Source of the DNA: Strigamia acuminata
Lineage: Eukaryota > Arthropoda > Chilopoda > Geophilomorpha > Linotaeniidae
Direction: 5' to 3'
DNA: 64,000 nt
Assembly: GCA_949358305.1 (NCBI GenBank)
Contig: OX442314.1
Span: 13,881,060 to 13,945,059 of the forward strand
The notes under the pieces: generated by a model
The model's database searches: none
What the model was told of the DNA's origin: nothing
Seen by the model: the letters and a program-made list of their open reading frames with translations, nothing else
Made by a program: the position numbers and the translations under genes
In this document: positions 37,439 through 49,773 of the stretch, piece by piece
How the letters are laid out: the number at the start of each line of letters is the position of its first letter
Numbering within the stretch: the stretch's first letter is position 1

Positions 37439-37474
37439 ATGCAGGCCAGGCCAAGCGAGGAGATTATGAGAAAG
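37439..37474 (+). CDS. Candidate alternative first coding exon (12 codons)
   Basis: The ATG at 37439 opens MQARPSEEIMRK and reaches a strong donor, AAG|GTAAGC, in phase 0. That phase matches the acceptor at 59002, giving a predicted junction IMRK|VRMMEQ and an isoform that bypasses the exons at 5154 and 30500. The sequence in front (about 37080-37438) is the most CpG-rich DNA in the window, contains GT repeats typical of leader DNA, and is preceded by CCAAT and X-box motifs. A longer open frame from 37104 to 37469 overlaps this ATG in another frame. It would act as an upstream ORF if transcription starts before 37104. The signals are seen; the splice to 59002 is inferred. Confidence 0.5.
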
Positions 37475-40400
37475 GTAAGCGCTTTTTTTGTACCACTACT
37501 CATTCACAAACGATCCACCTTTTCCCATAATGCTGCTTGCACCACCCTAGCCGGCGTGGCGACTTCTCTCTACACTAAGCAGCCATTAGCCATTCGCCTT
37601 GCCCTTTGTCAGGTGACGGCTAAGGTGTGGTCGTAAATTAACTGATGTGATGGTTACACTCATTATTTTCCTATATTTATTTATATAATAATATTATTTT
37701 AAAAAATGTTTTTTAAAATAATAATATGGGGGTTTAACGCTGTGTAACCTCGACCCTGAGTAAGGGCAGACAATGGCCATTGTGATTGCACCCTCGCTTT
37801 GATGCTGGGTTGTGGGGGTCTCTCGATTCTAACCCCTGCGACAAGATGTGTGCCATCCTTGTGATACGATCACCCGCCGACATAGTGCGGCTTCACGGCT
37901 AGGCACGAGTGTATTGCGTCAAGTGCAAAGTAGGAACATGGGGAGAGAGATAATGAGGAAGGTATACGGTTACCTAGCTTAGGTACTTTTTTTTTATTTT
38001 TATTATTATTATTTCTTTTTTTCTTAATATGGTCGTCGCTGGGTGAAGGAAACGAAGGATCATTTTTCCATTCGCGTGTGTGGATTATTATCTGATAATG
38101 GATCATTGTGGGTTCTTTTGAAAAGGAAGGAAGCTTGAAGGGAATTCCTCTCCCCCGCTCCTCTTTTTACCATCGTCTATCCTGGATGTGGTTGCTTTCA
38201 TTCAGGTGCTTTGACTGGTGATAACTCAGATCGGTGATCACCCCAAGGTGCGCCTTATATCAATAGCATGCATTTGATGCGTGTAAAAATAATTTTGCGC
38301 AGTTTAAAATTTAATGCTTGTGCAGGGGTCAATTTGTCGTGCCCTCGCTTGCTTATTCATGAATTTTGTTGTTATTGTTATTAGTTTGAGACTGTGTAGA
38401 CAGAAGCGATAAATCACTATTGATCTCTCAGGTGCGTAGGAGTGTGTAAGTGGAAAATGTTTGCAATGGGAATTTTTGAAGCCTCGAATCAGACCACGGG
38501 GGTGGAATGCAGGTTTTAAATATGCGTTGTTTGAATGGCGTTGGCCAAACGTGTTTGTATTAAAGTTGAAAGTCGAATGGCGTAAATGACGAGTTGTTTT
38601 GTTGTGCGCGTATCGCTCGGATTCGATGGGCTGCCTGTGTTTTTCTACTCTCGGGTAGTTGTATTGATCAATGACGGTTTGATCAATAGGAAATCGCCAA
38701 AACCATTTCATTCCGAAAGGGTTTCTTTCTTTCTTCTTGAGGAAAATCCAAATTGGCGCAAAGTTGTCTGGGGATTTTATTTCTAATTTATTTCCGAAAA
38801 ATACGCACGGAAATAAATAAATAATAAAAATCGGTTGCTACGATTTAAAAATGCATGCGAGTGATTTCATCTTTACAACACGTCAGTTTCGAATATTAAT
38901 TATTAATTTACCTGTACAGTAATTCGATTAAATTACTCTAATAAAGTAGGCGATTTCTACCACGCATGATTTATTGTTATTCCACTATTTAATATTATTT
39001 CGATATATTTTTCACGCCCTTCTTTCTTCACCTCAACTACATATGTCAAACGCACATCGGAAGGAGATAGGGGTATTAAATATATCCAAAGGTGAAGAAA
39101 TCCTTTTTATAGCCCTTCTTTCTTCTGAACCATAAAAGTCTTTGTGTGTAATATGGTTGGCAATAGATTGGGTATTTGAATCGGAGCGCAGCTAAAGCAT
39201 TTTGTTGACTGCAGCAGCGGGGCAGGTGAGGCTGGTAAGGCTGATGATGCAGCGATCGACCCTACGTGTTGAAATGGGTCATGGCCAAGACACTGGTGAA
39301 GGCGATGGTGCCAAGCAGTCTTGCTCATCCTGTCTTGCACCCTTGCTAACTTGGAAAGGTCTTTGGCCAGAGTGGAAACAAGTTGCTGGCTTTTGTAAGA
39401 CAAGTACCCGGCGCACATTAGATGGGTGGGGTCTCTTCGTTTGCTGTCTGTCACTGTTGAAAAAGTCATTCGAACCTCTTTGGGTGGAGGAAAGTGATGG
39501 CACAAGCTTATCGCGAACCATCACAAGTGCTGGCACGGAAAAAGGGAAGGAGAAAGATGGGCTGGAGAACGAGAGATGCAGTTTGACACAAGTTTGGTGT
39601 GTGCAGTGCAGTAGCAATGCTTGCTTTTTGTGTGGCATAGTCAAAAAAGGGAAGTTTGATTATAGATAAGAGAAGAAATGGAGGAAATTTAAGTTGGTTT
39701 TTTTCTTTTGGAAGGTTAGCTTGAGTGTGTGTGGCTGAAATGAAGTAAAATGTGTTTTTTTTTTTTTTTTTTCAAAAAAAATTTATTTTGGTTTTGTTTT
39801 TAAGCCACCATTGGTGAAGTTAATTTGAGTGCAATAAAAAGTTTGATAAAACTAATAATAAAATTGGAAACTAAATTTGTGCGGTTTAACAGCTATACAA
39901 ATAAAAGTGGAGCAATTTGTGAAAGCAATCGTAAAACCACTTTTATTTTGTTTTTGTTGTTGTTGTTGGTGGTGGAGGTTTGAAGTTGAAATTGCAATGG
40001 ATGTTTCGTTTTCCTCCACACAAGAGCCTATATTCTGATATTTTACACTTAGAAGTGGTGACTTGAACATTGGGGCAGCGATGATGACATGTAATCCCTT
40101 CCGAATAACTTAAGTTTATAGCAGTTGTGATAAATGAGAGGTTTTTGTGTGAGAAAACTCTAAATGCGCAAAAGCTATAAAAACGAATCCATTTCTTGCT
40201 GCGAAACAAACACGAATTGTCTAAATTAGCGAAAACTATTTGCATTAGAAAATATCGAAATGTTTAGCAATTTAAGTTCATCTTTTCAGTGAAAAAGAAT
40301 TCAACATTTAATTTCTTTCGCCTCGCATTTAAATACAATGTTAACCGTATTTAATGTTGTGAAAATAATTTTTAGGAAACTGTTTGGAACTATTATCGTG

Positions 40401-43400
40401 TAGAAATAAAAATAAAAATAAAGGTCAATTTGATTCGCAATTCAGTTCTCCTTTTCTCTCGATTGCTGTACGGCGCTATGCAAATAATGCGGATGATGGG
40501 CTCGAGCGAGAATGAATGCAAAACACGGGTACGGCTTGGCAATGGCATGGATTTCACCCCGCAACTCGTACTGAATTAGTTGCGACAAATGTTGAGCATG
40601 TTGGCCATTACGTCGGTTATTGTATTTCCTGCAAGACAAACCCGCATTTCAAGGTGATGAGATCAATATTCTTGTTGTCGACTTGCGTTAGTTTCACGTC
40701 TTGGCATAGTTGGCCCAACATGTTTATTCATACATATTCGCAAGATGCCATTCTAATTAATTGGATAGAAAATTATTCGCAGCTAAGGAAAAAAGTAAAG
40801 CCGGAGAGAAAAGCATGACGCATTAAGGTTAATAAATTTAAAGGAAAATTAAATTTTTTAAAGTGAAGTAAATTCACGGTAACAGGACATTACTTAATAA
40901 TTTTATGTGTTAGAAGGAGTCAAGAAATACGGAATAAGCCTAAAATTCATTGGTTATCATGGGAAAAGAATGATTCACCTTGTGGTTTTTTTCTAAGTAA
41001 TATGTTGCATGATCTCGATATAAATTGTTGTTTTTGCCTTGTCAATTTCAATATATTTAGGCATGTGGTAATAAAACACGCATAAAGTATAATTGTTAGA
41101 CGAAAATCCATGGGAAAATAAAGATTTTCTTTTTCGTTTTGCACTTCCAATTTGTAAGTTTAGTCCGGATTAAATTTATGTCCGACACGACTGCGTTGCG
41201 ACTGCGCATATCTCAGGAAGTTGTGGCCGTTTTATATTTTATTCTTAGATGGTTCTCTAGGTAGTAGTTGCCACAAGAAATCTCGTTCCAAATCTTAATC
41301 ATAACCCCTTCCACCTCTCCTTATGAGTTCCTTATGCATTCCTTTCCTTCCTGGACTAGGCAATACTCTCTGCCAACCATTTTTTTCTTCCCTTCATGAC
41401 TTCCTCTTCCCATCTATTTTACTCCAACTCATCTCTTCTTCTCTCTTTCTCTCTCCAACTTGTTACTGTAATTCAGTATTAAAAAATTTCCCCTCCTTTC
41501 CCATCTCTGCAAGGTAAAAATTCGCTATGCATAAGCCGAGATGAATTTTTTTGATTATGGACCATTTAGAGAGAGAGAGCGTATAATATTTCAATGCACG
41601 CGTATACCCATACTGCTCTTGGGTGTAAGTTTGAAGTTTGAAGTGTACCCCATACCATAACGCAAAATTTGAAGAGGATTTTCATTTTTTTTTTCATTTT
41701 TTTTTATTTGTATAACGGTATTTATATAGGAGAATTACATCTTGTTTATTCAGTATATTTTTCCAGTAAATTCTACCTTTGAGTCGTGTGTTGACAATTC
41801 GAATTATTGATGTTCCATGTTTGAGTTAGTGGGATCATGTGAGTTACATTCGCTTAAGGGGGATCGTTGAATTTTTATATTTTTTTATATTTTTATTTTT
41901 TTTCATTCCGTAAGCGAAAGAAACATTTGGAAACATTTTTATGCGATTGGCGTACTAAGAGATGACTGTGGAGTCGAGCACGTTTACTCGATGGAGAAGT
42001 CTTCTAATACGCCCCATGCATCAAAGTAATTCGGAGGAGCTGTAAAAGTAGGCATGTAAGGAGCGAGAAGTTGGAGTATTGTGCCTCGGAATTTCAACTG
42101 CCCCAGTGTCTTTTCTCTGGCCCGTGATTGGCGCGCAGATTATTGTTGCTAGGCACCCGGTGCTGATGCCAGAGGACGGCGCGGCCAGAATACAGAAGAG
42201 GTTTCGTCCAAACTCGTACAAAGGAATGGGGATGAAGTTAGACGACTGTGCCAACCCGACTTGAAATGTACGAGGTGTTGAAAGTGCAATTGAGGATGGA
42301 TGGACGCTTTATTCGCTTCCATGGGCAGTGACATTAGTTGATCTGACTGCTTGAAACGCAAACTCGGCACGCGAATTGATCTTTGATTGAACCTTTTAGA
42401 GAAACCCGACTGAAGAAGGATGTGGAACATAATTTTGGGATTTATTTAGCTCGGTTTAGCGGAAATGGAAAAAAAAAGCCATAAAAGGTTTCAAGAAATT
42501 TGTAAGGATTTTAGTTATGTCTCAATTTATCGCCGCTAAGGGCGTAAGTAATTGCGCGCGTGAGTAATGCTGTTTACACGTGTTTAAGAATTAGTATAAA
42601 GGGTTGTTATTACAAGAACGCGGTCTGACAGTTACATTAATTTGGCCCACATAAACGACTAATGGAGTGAATGTATCAGACGCGCGAGGGCTGGAATTTT
42701 ATTCCGCTGCCTGGTAATGACGTAAGCGAGCGAAATGAGTCGGTTTTGAGTCAGCTCAGCGCTCACTCGATTCTCAATTCAATTGCAATGGCCTTCATTA
42801 AAAGCATGGCCCTTTTCGTCATAGGAGGAAGATTAAATTTCCAGCTTGAGTGTCTAATGAATGTTGTGAATTTTGTGTATCAACTTACATTCCTGCTGTG
42901 AAGTTTAGCGCTCGTTTTATTCCGTTTGATGCGGAGTTTACGTGCGAAATTAACCTTTTCATTTTAACAAAGGAAAATGAATTGTGATTGCACACTGGTG
43001 AGTGAATCTGCTGCTTGCGCAAGAAATGCGTGTCTTGGGGGAGTAAGGATTTTTTCAACAAAAGGGATTCGGGGTTGAAAGCCCAGAAGGGAAGAAAATG
43101 GAAGAAAAAAAATCTGCACTTGGTGGATTGATTGGTAAAACTGTGGTTCTTAGTTGAAAAGTAAAATAAATGAAAAAATATTATTTTTTTTGGTGTTTGG
43201 CTTTTGTTGAAGCGCACTGAAAAGTGACAGCATGTGTTTTGTTTGTATGAATACGCTGTTTTTTCTTCTTTTTTTCGTGGAAGATTTCTTTAGCTGATTG
43301 TGTTGGTATTTCTACATGTGACATAGGACGGAGTGACTCGAATGTCTTGTGTATCTCTATGTGATTTGCGTTCGGCAATCAAATCACGTCTTTTCTGCTG

Positions 43401-44025
43401 CTGAAAATTCCCTTCTGCTTCGCCAGTTGAGCAGCAGTGGGCAGATATTGTAATGAGATTGTCAAAAATACCCAGGAAGCTTGTTTCCCCCTTCTCAATT
43501 TTTCTCGACTTTTCCTGGCATTTATCAACTCTTTGTGTGTGCGATGCAGCATCATCATAAAAGAATTTGATTGCAAATTTCTGGAACGGGAAAAAAATTC
43601 ATTCATGTTATCTCTGACGTCGTCTGCTTGAATTATGAAATATGTCAATGGGAATTAAGAAAGTGAAGGCACGAGAGCAAGAAAAATTATGTGTAAAACA
43701 ATTGACACGAGAATAAAACATGATTTAATGAGATCACGTGTGCAATGAGATTTTACGAGATTTTTTTACATGTGCAATTAAGACATAAACATTCGTGTTG
43801 AAAATCCTGTCTCATTAACTCGCCACTTTAACCCGTGAACTCAGGGTTAACTTTGCAGTTTTGTGCGCATTAATTCATTCAAGGGCAACTAATATAACAT
43901 CGTGTACACTGTTAAAATAAAAGGTAAAACGAAATGGAACAATGGACGGCAATTCCAAGTTGCCATACCAAAATAAAGGTCAAATTCTAAGACAAAGAGG
44001 TCGCTCGTTGGAATATGCGTTAACT

Positions 44026-44068
44026 GAAAAGCAAATATATTGTAAAATATATTTTTGAACCATGTGGG
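44026..44068 (-). mobile_element. Solo end of the 62453 palindromic MITE family
   Basis: GCAAATATATTGTAAAATAT and the following TTTTTGAACCATGTGGG closely match the reverse complement of the left end at 62453-62498. No partner end was found upstream, so this is a truncated or decayed copy. Confidence 0.6.
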
Positions 44069-44879
44069 AAGTTAGACTCCATTATGCATCGTCTTGTTTA
44101 AGTAAAGAGTGACAAATGGATCTTTGATGTCATCTTTGAGTGCCCATTGGCGAGTTGAAGTTAAACCGTGTACAGATTGAAAATTTTATTGCAAAATTCA
44201 ATATGTGTGAAGTGATGTGAGCCGTGAAAAGGAAAAGTCTATTGGATTCACTTTTCTGAAGAGAATAGCAGGACGTTGATGACTTTGATTAGAGCTCCTC
44301 GCCAGATTACGCCAACAATTTTGCTTTTGATGGAGTAATAAGTGTCTTGAGATGAAGAGATGAGTCTTTTCTCGATTTTAGTATAGGGCGTTACTCTTGA
44401 CTCGCTCCGCTTCTTGTGTGTAATGGATGGCCTGTTGTGGGCTGAGTGCGGTGCCCAAGGCTGCAGCGTAGTGACGGCGCCACGCTGTCTGCCCGAACAC
44501 CGCGTTTAAGACGAGGCCAGTATTTCAAGGAAAAGCAGCCAAATATTGCGCCACGCAAATTCCACAAGAAACAGTGCGTGAATGATTTACAAGCGTGTTG
44601 TCGTAAGCCTGCTGCATGCACCGAATTGCGTTGCATCTATCCAACTCGTTGCAAGTTTCTCTTCAACCTTTCTATCACAGTTTTATGGTTTCCTACGGAA
44701 ATAATGAGCATGCATACCTGCAATGTGGGAGTACTTTTGCTTCTTCCTCTTACTTTCTTTCTTTTTTCTTTCTTTTTTGTTGTGGTTTTAGATAGGAGTG
44801 CCACAAACAACCACATTGAGGGGTGCATTTAGGAGACAATTCTCTGTTTTTCTTGTGTCCCTAAACTTGCAGGGGAGAG

Positions 44880-44950
44880 AATCAATGAAAACGCACTTTC
44901 TCTTTCTCTTTGAGAAAGAGAGAGAAAGCGAAAGTGCGTTTTCATTGATT
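44880..44950. repeat. 71-nt hairpin with perfect 21-bp arms
   Basis: The arm 44880-44900 (AATCAATGAAAACGCACTTT plus C) is the exact reverse complement of 44930-44950. The 29-nt centre is CT/GA-rich and can itself pair (TCTTTCTC with GAGAAAGA). Flanking sequence does not extend the pairing, so the structure is discrete and about the size of a miRNA precursor. It may equally be a small palindromic transposon or chance expansion of a CT/GA tract. Confidence 0.6.
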
Positions 44951-45862
44951 TTGGCACGGGGAACAAGGTTTTTCGTGCAATGAGCTTTTTGTGTGCGAAG
45001 CACCAGAAATTGCTGTTTGTTTTGGCCTCTTGTTTCACAATGAAAGATTAAAACAACAAATGACGACTTCATTGCCAAATGTCCCCAATTTGTCTTTTTG
45101 GTAATTTTTTTTTTTTTTTTTACTTCTTTACATCTTGTATGAAAAGAAAAAAAATTCTATTTCCCAAAAAAATTATGTTTAGCTCAAGTCACTGATAACC
45201 TGCAATGAAACGACAGCGGAGGATTTGTCTTTCTTCTTTAGCTGGAGCTTATTGGACATTTTTTTGTGTCTTCTCACTCAAGACATTACGGTGCAAGGAG
45301 GACAGTGACAAATGGAGGCGCGTGTAATACAACTGTAGGTTACAAGCATCACTGTTTGTATGTGAATGACTGGACAGACAAGCCATAGGCGAGAGAAATG
45401 GACCAAATGGAAAGACGAGGGGGATTTTTTTTTTCTTTCTTTTTTTATTATTACAAGGAGATTCAGCTCACGCCATCTGAAACGCCACTCACACAAGTTT
45501 AGTAAAGAGAAACTCCTGGTGCAATATTTCCTGCTGTTGGCTCGGACTCGAATTGAGTCACATATCACTTGAAGAAGGGAGCAAAGGTCCCAATAACGAG
45601 CGCATGGGATCGGCATGGAAGGGCCCTGGATTACTTCTTTATCAGAAATACTCGAAGCGCGCAAAAGCTTTTGTTTGTTCAACAACATCTTGTGATTACA
45701 CTGTTAAGGCCTTAATATGGCACTTCCTTTTCACTTTTTTTTCCTCGATGCGGGTATTTATTTTGGGTTTTTAGGGCGACGACTTAATTGTACGTTTAAA
45801 AGGTAAATGTTAATGTGTGTGATGAGTTTGCACAGATGTTACGCCATTACGAACTCGTGTGA

Positions 45863-46460
45863 TGAGTCAGATTTGAGGGCGATGCAGTTTTCAAGGCGCG
45901 TGTATCGATTCTGCTGTACAAACCAACAGCAGCTCGGTTAAGTTGATCTCTTTGACAAAGACAGGCTTTCATAATTTCACCAGTTTGAAAGTAAGCAGCT
46001 GTTCCGGCACCCCTTAGGGTCAGGATTATTTCTTAGTGGCGCCGTCTGTTCGGCTATTATTATTGCTTTCCATAAAAGATGGATCGATCGGAATCTAAAG
46101 ATGAGAAGTGCGCGCACAAATCAAGATTGTTTACAAATCCAACACGGTTTTTTTGTGTGACGTCACTATCACGTGATCTGGGAACCTGCACGTGATAAAT
46201 TGCGTGAGATTTGCATTGTGCATTTGCCCGTTTCCAAGTCATTTGCAGGAGGAGGCTTGTTTTTTTTCTAAACAAAGTATAATCCACTTTAGGCAATTTG
46301 CTTTGTTTCTATCTGACTCAGTCTCTCTGCCATTTCCACAATCCACCAAGGATTCAGGTTGTTGAGCGGTGTTGGCTGTACTGCATGTCTATTGATTCAG
46401 ACCGTTGCCACAGGCGCCATAACAGACAAGAGGTCTTCGAACATCTGCCTAGTCACGTGA
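45863..46460. promoter_or_regulatory. Cluster of bZIP and E-box motifs, possible enhancer
   Basis: Contains TGAGTCA (45863-45869, AP-1 type), the full CRE palindrome TGACGTCA (46158-46165), TCACGTGA (46169-46176), CACGTG (46189-46194) and another TCACGTGA (46453-46460). No promoter or exon is visible beside them. The motifs are exact; enhancer function is inference from clustering. Confidence 0.3.
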
Positions 46461-49281
46461 TTTGCCCTCTTCTATTCATTTGAGGTTTCCCTTCAACAGC
46501 AGCTGTATTTCGGTTTTGAAAAGGAAAAATGGTGAATCGACTTATTTCGGAGATGCATCAAAGCTCGGTCTAATTATCTCTATAATCGTAATTGGGTTGG
46601 CCGACAATGAAGCGGTCGGCTACTCGTTCAATGTCTCCTCAAAGTTAATCAGTTGAACTTTACGCTCGTTTTAAAGGGTGTCACTGCGTTTGTGATGATC
46701 ATTGGCGGTGTGGTGAAGCGGTTTAAAGTTAAAAATAAGAGAAAGTTGGTCTTGGCTTGGAAATAGGAGTATATAGTAAGTGATTTAGATTTGCTTGTGT
46801 TGGTTTCGTTCAAGTAGCAACAAAAGTTAATTTGTACTTCATTTCTGTATGGAAAAGGTCACGTTAGCGCGCAATTGTTTGATGCCATGCTACTCACGCT
46901 CGCATGCGGTTGGCTTTTTTTGTAAGTGTCAGCAGTAAAGGTTTGCCCTCAAACACAAGCCATCACTTCTAATGTTGTTATGTAGAGGAAGGAATTGCAG
47001 TTATCATGGAAGGGGAGGAAGAAAAAAAATGGACAAGGCACATTTGCATAGTTTAACGGTGTCAGCATCGCAGGTGCTGTTTGCAAATGTTGGTGCGGGC
47101 GGGGCGAGAGTTATTCGCGTGTTTATGGATTTTAATTTTATACCGTAGTAAAAGATTTTATGATTAGAAATTTTGTTGGGAGTGAGTTGGCTGCGGTTTT
47201 AACGCTTTTTTAAGATAGCGTAGTTGCGCGCGTTAGGCCTAATTGCACGCATTATTGTCGTGTGAGAAAAAGTAAGCATTTTTGTTGCGGTGATGGAGTT
47301 GGGTTTAAATGTGGAGGAAATGGAACTGTTTTGGGAATTTATGTGAGAAAATGAAGTGCAGCTAAAACGTAAAAGGAAAAGGTCAGGAAGAGCGAGATCA
47401 TTAAGTTGTCAAAAAGGACAAATCATAGTGTTGTCCTCGTGTCAGTTCGCCTGACATGGTTCGCACTCTGCTGACAAGGGGTTCACAGGGCGGCCAGCTG
47501 CTTTGGCAGTTCGGAGTAGCGCTGCGGGTTGTCGACGGATTTCACATTGTGCGGATGTGCTGTTGCAGATGGAGAAAGCGAAATGTGTGTAACACCTTAG
47601 TCAGCTAAAGCTGGGCGAGTTTTTTAAGTGATTGGTGAATGGTGATGGGCGCTTTGTGCGTGAAATTTGAATTTATGAATCTTGCAGTTTGTGTAGGGAC
47701 AAGATTGGACCCTAATGTGTCGTGGGGAAACCAATTGAAAAATTTATTGAGGCAATCCATCTTCATGATAATGTATTTTTGGTTGTTATTAAAGCATTTG
47801 TATAAAGAATCTATTTTTTGAGTTTGTGCTAGCAACATATTTCGAACGGAACCATTAAAAACTTTGCAATCACGTTCTGATAAAAATAAACGACGGAACT
47901 TAAATTGGAATCATTTTCTTTCGCTTTTTAAGAGTTCAATTTCCAATTGAAAAGTAGATAAGAGAAATGGGTTTTGAATTAAGAGTAGAAAACAACTTTT
48001 TTTTTTAATTAGTGGAGGAAGATATTTGCTGTAATTTACATTGAGTTTTTTCTGCAAATTCCCGCTGGAGGGCGTGATCTCTGGGTGAATAAAAGTGCAG
48101 CACCGACACAAATTTTTTTTTTTAATGTCAAAGTTTCACAGTGCTTTGATGACTTGTATGTGAGTTTGGAGATTTTTTTTCTTTCGCCCTTGGTGGAAAA
48201 AAAGGATCTCACCTTCCATACTCATTTAACAAGATGGTCGTGCGAAGCATCATTACGTGATTGTTGCTTAGTGCTTGCGCTTGCAGGGAAGATGTAAGAT
48301 AGTTGCCTCGCTCCACACCCCCGACTTAATGATGCACGCACACATCTGAATTACACATTCTTGCTTGTAATGATTCAGCCTGTTGAGAGATGGCAGTTTG
48401 CCTCTTTCCTATTCGGTCACCAACTTGTTTTCCTTGTGCGCTTATAAAAGACAAGCAGCTTAGACGCTCTTTTGTTGTTAATGCCGTAAACACATTTGCT
48501 ACTCTTCGTTGAGGGTTTAAGGTTGTGTAAGTAACTTGAGGTTGTTGGGTTTCGTTGGAAATGGGTGGGGTTTATAGCTCGCAGCCTTTGTTTTGCTACA
48601 AGGTCATTTGACAGTTAAGAAAAAAATTTTGACCATTAAATCTCGTTTGTATAGGAGGATTGGCCAGCGGTTTGGTTTTATTCGTTTTAACATTAAAGAG
48701 CGAAATTGGCGATTTTATCAAAATTTAAAAAAAAAAAAAAATTTTTTAATGAAAATATTCGTCGAAAATATGACGAAACTGGAAAAAGAAATTATTTTTT
48801 TGGTTTTTTTCTTGCAAAATTGCGAATATTTTACTCGGAAATAAAATTCTGCGTAGTTTTCACCACCTGCAATATTTTGGGTTTTCCCCTCAGCAATGCG
48901 GTGCTGTGCAGTGAAGCATTCCAATAGGGTGAGCTTTTTGCACAAATGTGTTTGTGTCCCGCTTTTTGAATTTTATTCGCGACGAGAGCTTTATTTTTAT
49001 TTTCTACACATAAAAACTTCATTTAGTGCATGTGGATGAGACTCGTCATTAAATCTTAACCCAATTAGGATACAGCGAGCACGAGGAATCTAACACTTGA
49101 CCGAGGGGGTTCCACGGTAATGGCATTGTGGAGACACCATCAACTTGATAAGTAGAGTCACTCATAAACACGTGTGGCAGTGGGAGGTGTTGCGTTGGTC
49201 AAGTGTAACACGACCAGAAGCTCATTTACTGGGGCTTTCTTGCAAAGATAGAACAAGTGCATTCTCCATCGTTTTATGAAA

Positions 49282-49286
49282 CCTTA
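49282..49286. repeat. Target-site duplication, left
   Basis: CCTTA directly before the 5' LTR, repeated at 55412-55416 after the 3' LTR. Five bases is the usual BEL/Pao duplication length. Confidence 0.9.
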
Positions 49287-49686
49287 TGTAAAATCCAGAT
49301 TTGGATTTAATGTTTAGTAATGATTTCAATTTATGTTTAATTTTAGTGTTTTATTTCGAAAAGTGTTTTAAGTCTCTTTGTAATTGTTTTTATCGAATAT
49401 CGAATTGTATTGGTAATGTTTTAACGACAATAGTGTTTTTTGATCGAGGGACACCAAGAGTGCCCTCTGGTGTGTAATCTGTAATTTTGACCGGTCCTTG
49501 TTGACCGGAAGTTGACCCCGTTTTTGGGATTGACCACCATCTTTTTTACCTGTATCATCGTGTGTCACCACGCGATTTTCCTTGTTAAAATCTTCAACGA
49601 TTAAAATTAGTTAAGTTTAAAAATACGTCTCAAATTGTTGCTCGCGCGTGCTGCAATCGCAGCTAGATTATTTCGAAGTCTCGAAA
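49287..49686 (+). repeat. 5' LTR (400 bp)
   Basis: Begins TGTAAAATCC and ends AGTCTCGAAA. By eye it is base-for-base the same as 55012-55411. It contains four TTGACC motifs (49487, 49501, 49512, 49530), a minus-strand ACACCAGAGGGCAC at 49460-49473 that resembles the CTCF core, and a possible polyadenylation hexamer ATTAAA at 49600-49605. No clear TATA box. Confidence 0.95.
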
Positions 49687-49687
49687 T

Positions 49688-49705
49688 TGGTGCCGAAACC
49701 CGGGA
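49688..49705 (+). other. Primer-binding site, tRNA-Phe
   Basis: TGGTGCCGAAACCCGGGA, one base after the LTR end, is the exact complement of the 18-nt 3' end of eukaryotic tRNA-Phe(GAA) including CCA (acceptor 5' strand GCCGAAA). It primes minus-strand cDNA synthesis. Confidence 0.85.
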
Positions 49706-49773
49706 GAAAAATCCAGGAACCTGAAGAACTGAAATCTATAAAAACCGCAAGTAAAATTTGAGAAAAATAAAAA

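Noticed and set aside
39202-39669. Plus-strand 155-codon frame in a GC-richer patch
   Set aside because: Both strands are open here, the protein is unrecognised and lacks splice or promoter support; probably chance.
45278-45688. Minus-strand 136-codon frame
   Set aside because: No family resemblance, includes a homopolymer-derived Lys run; likely chance.
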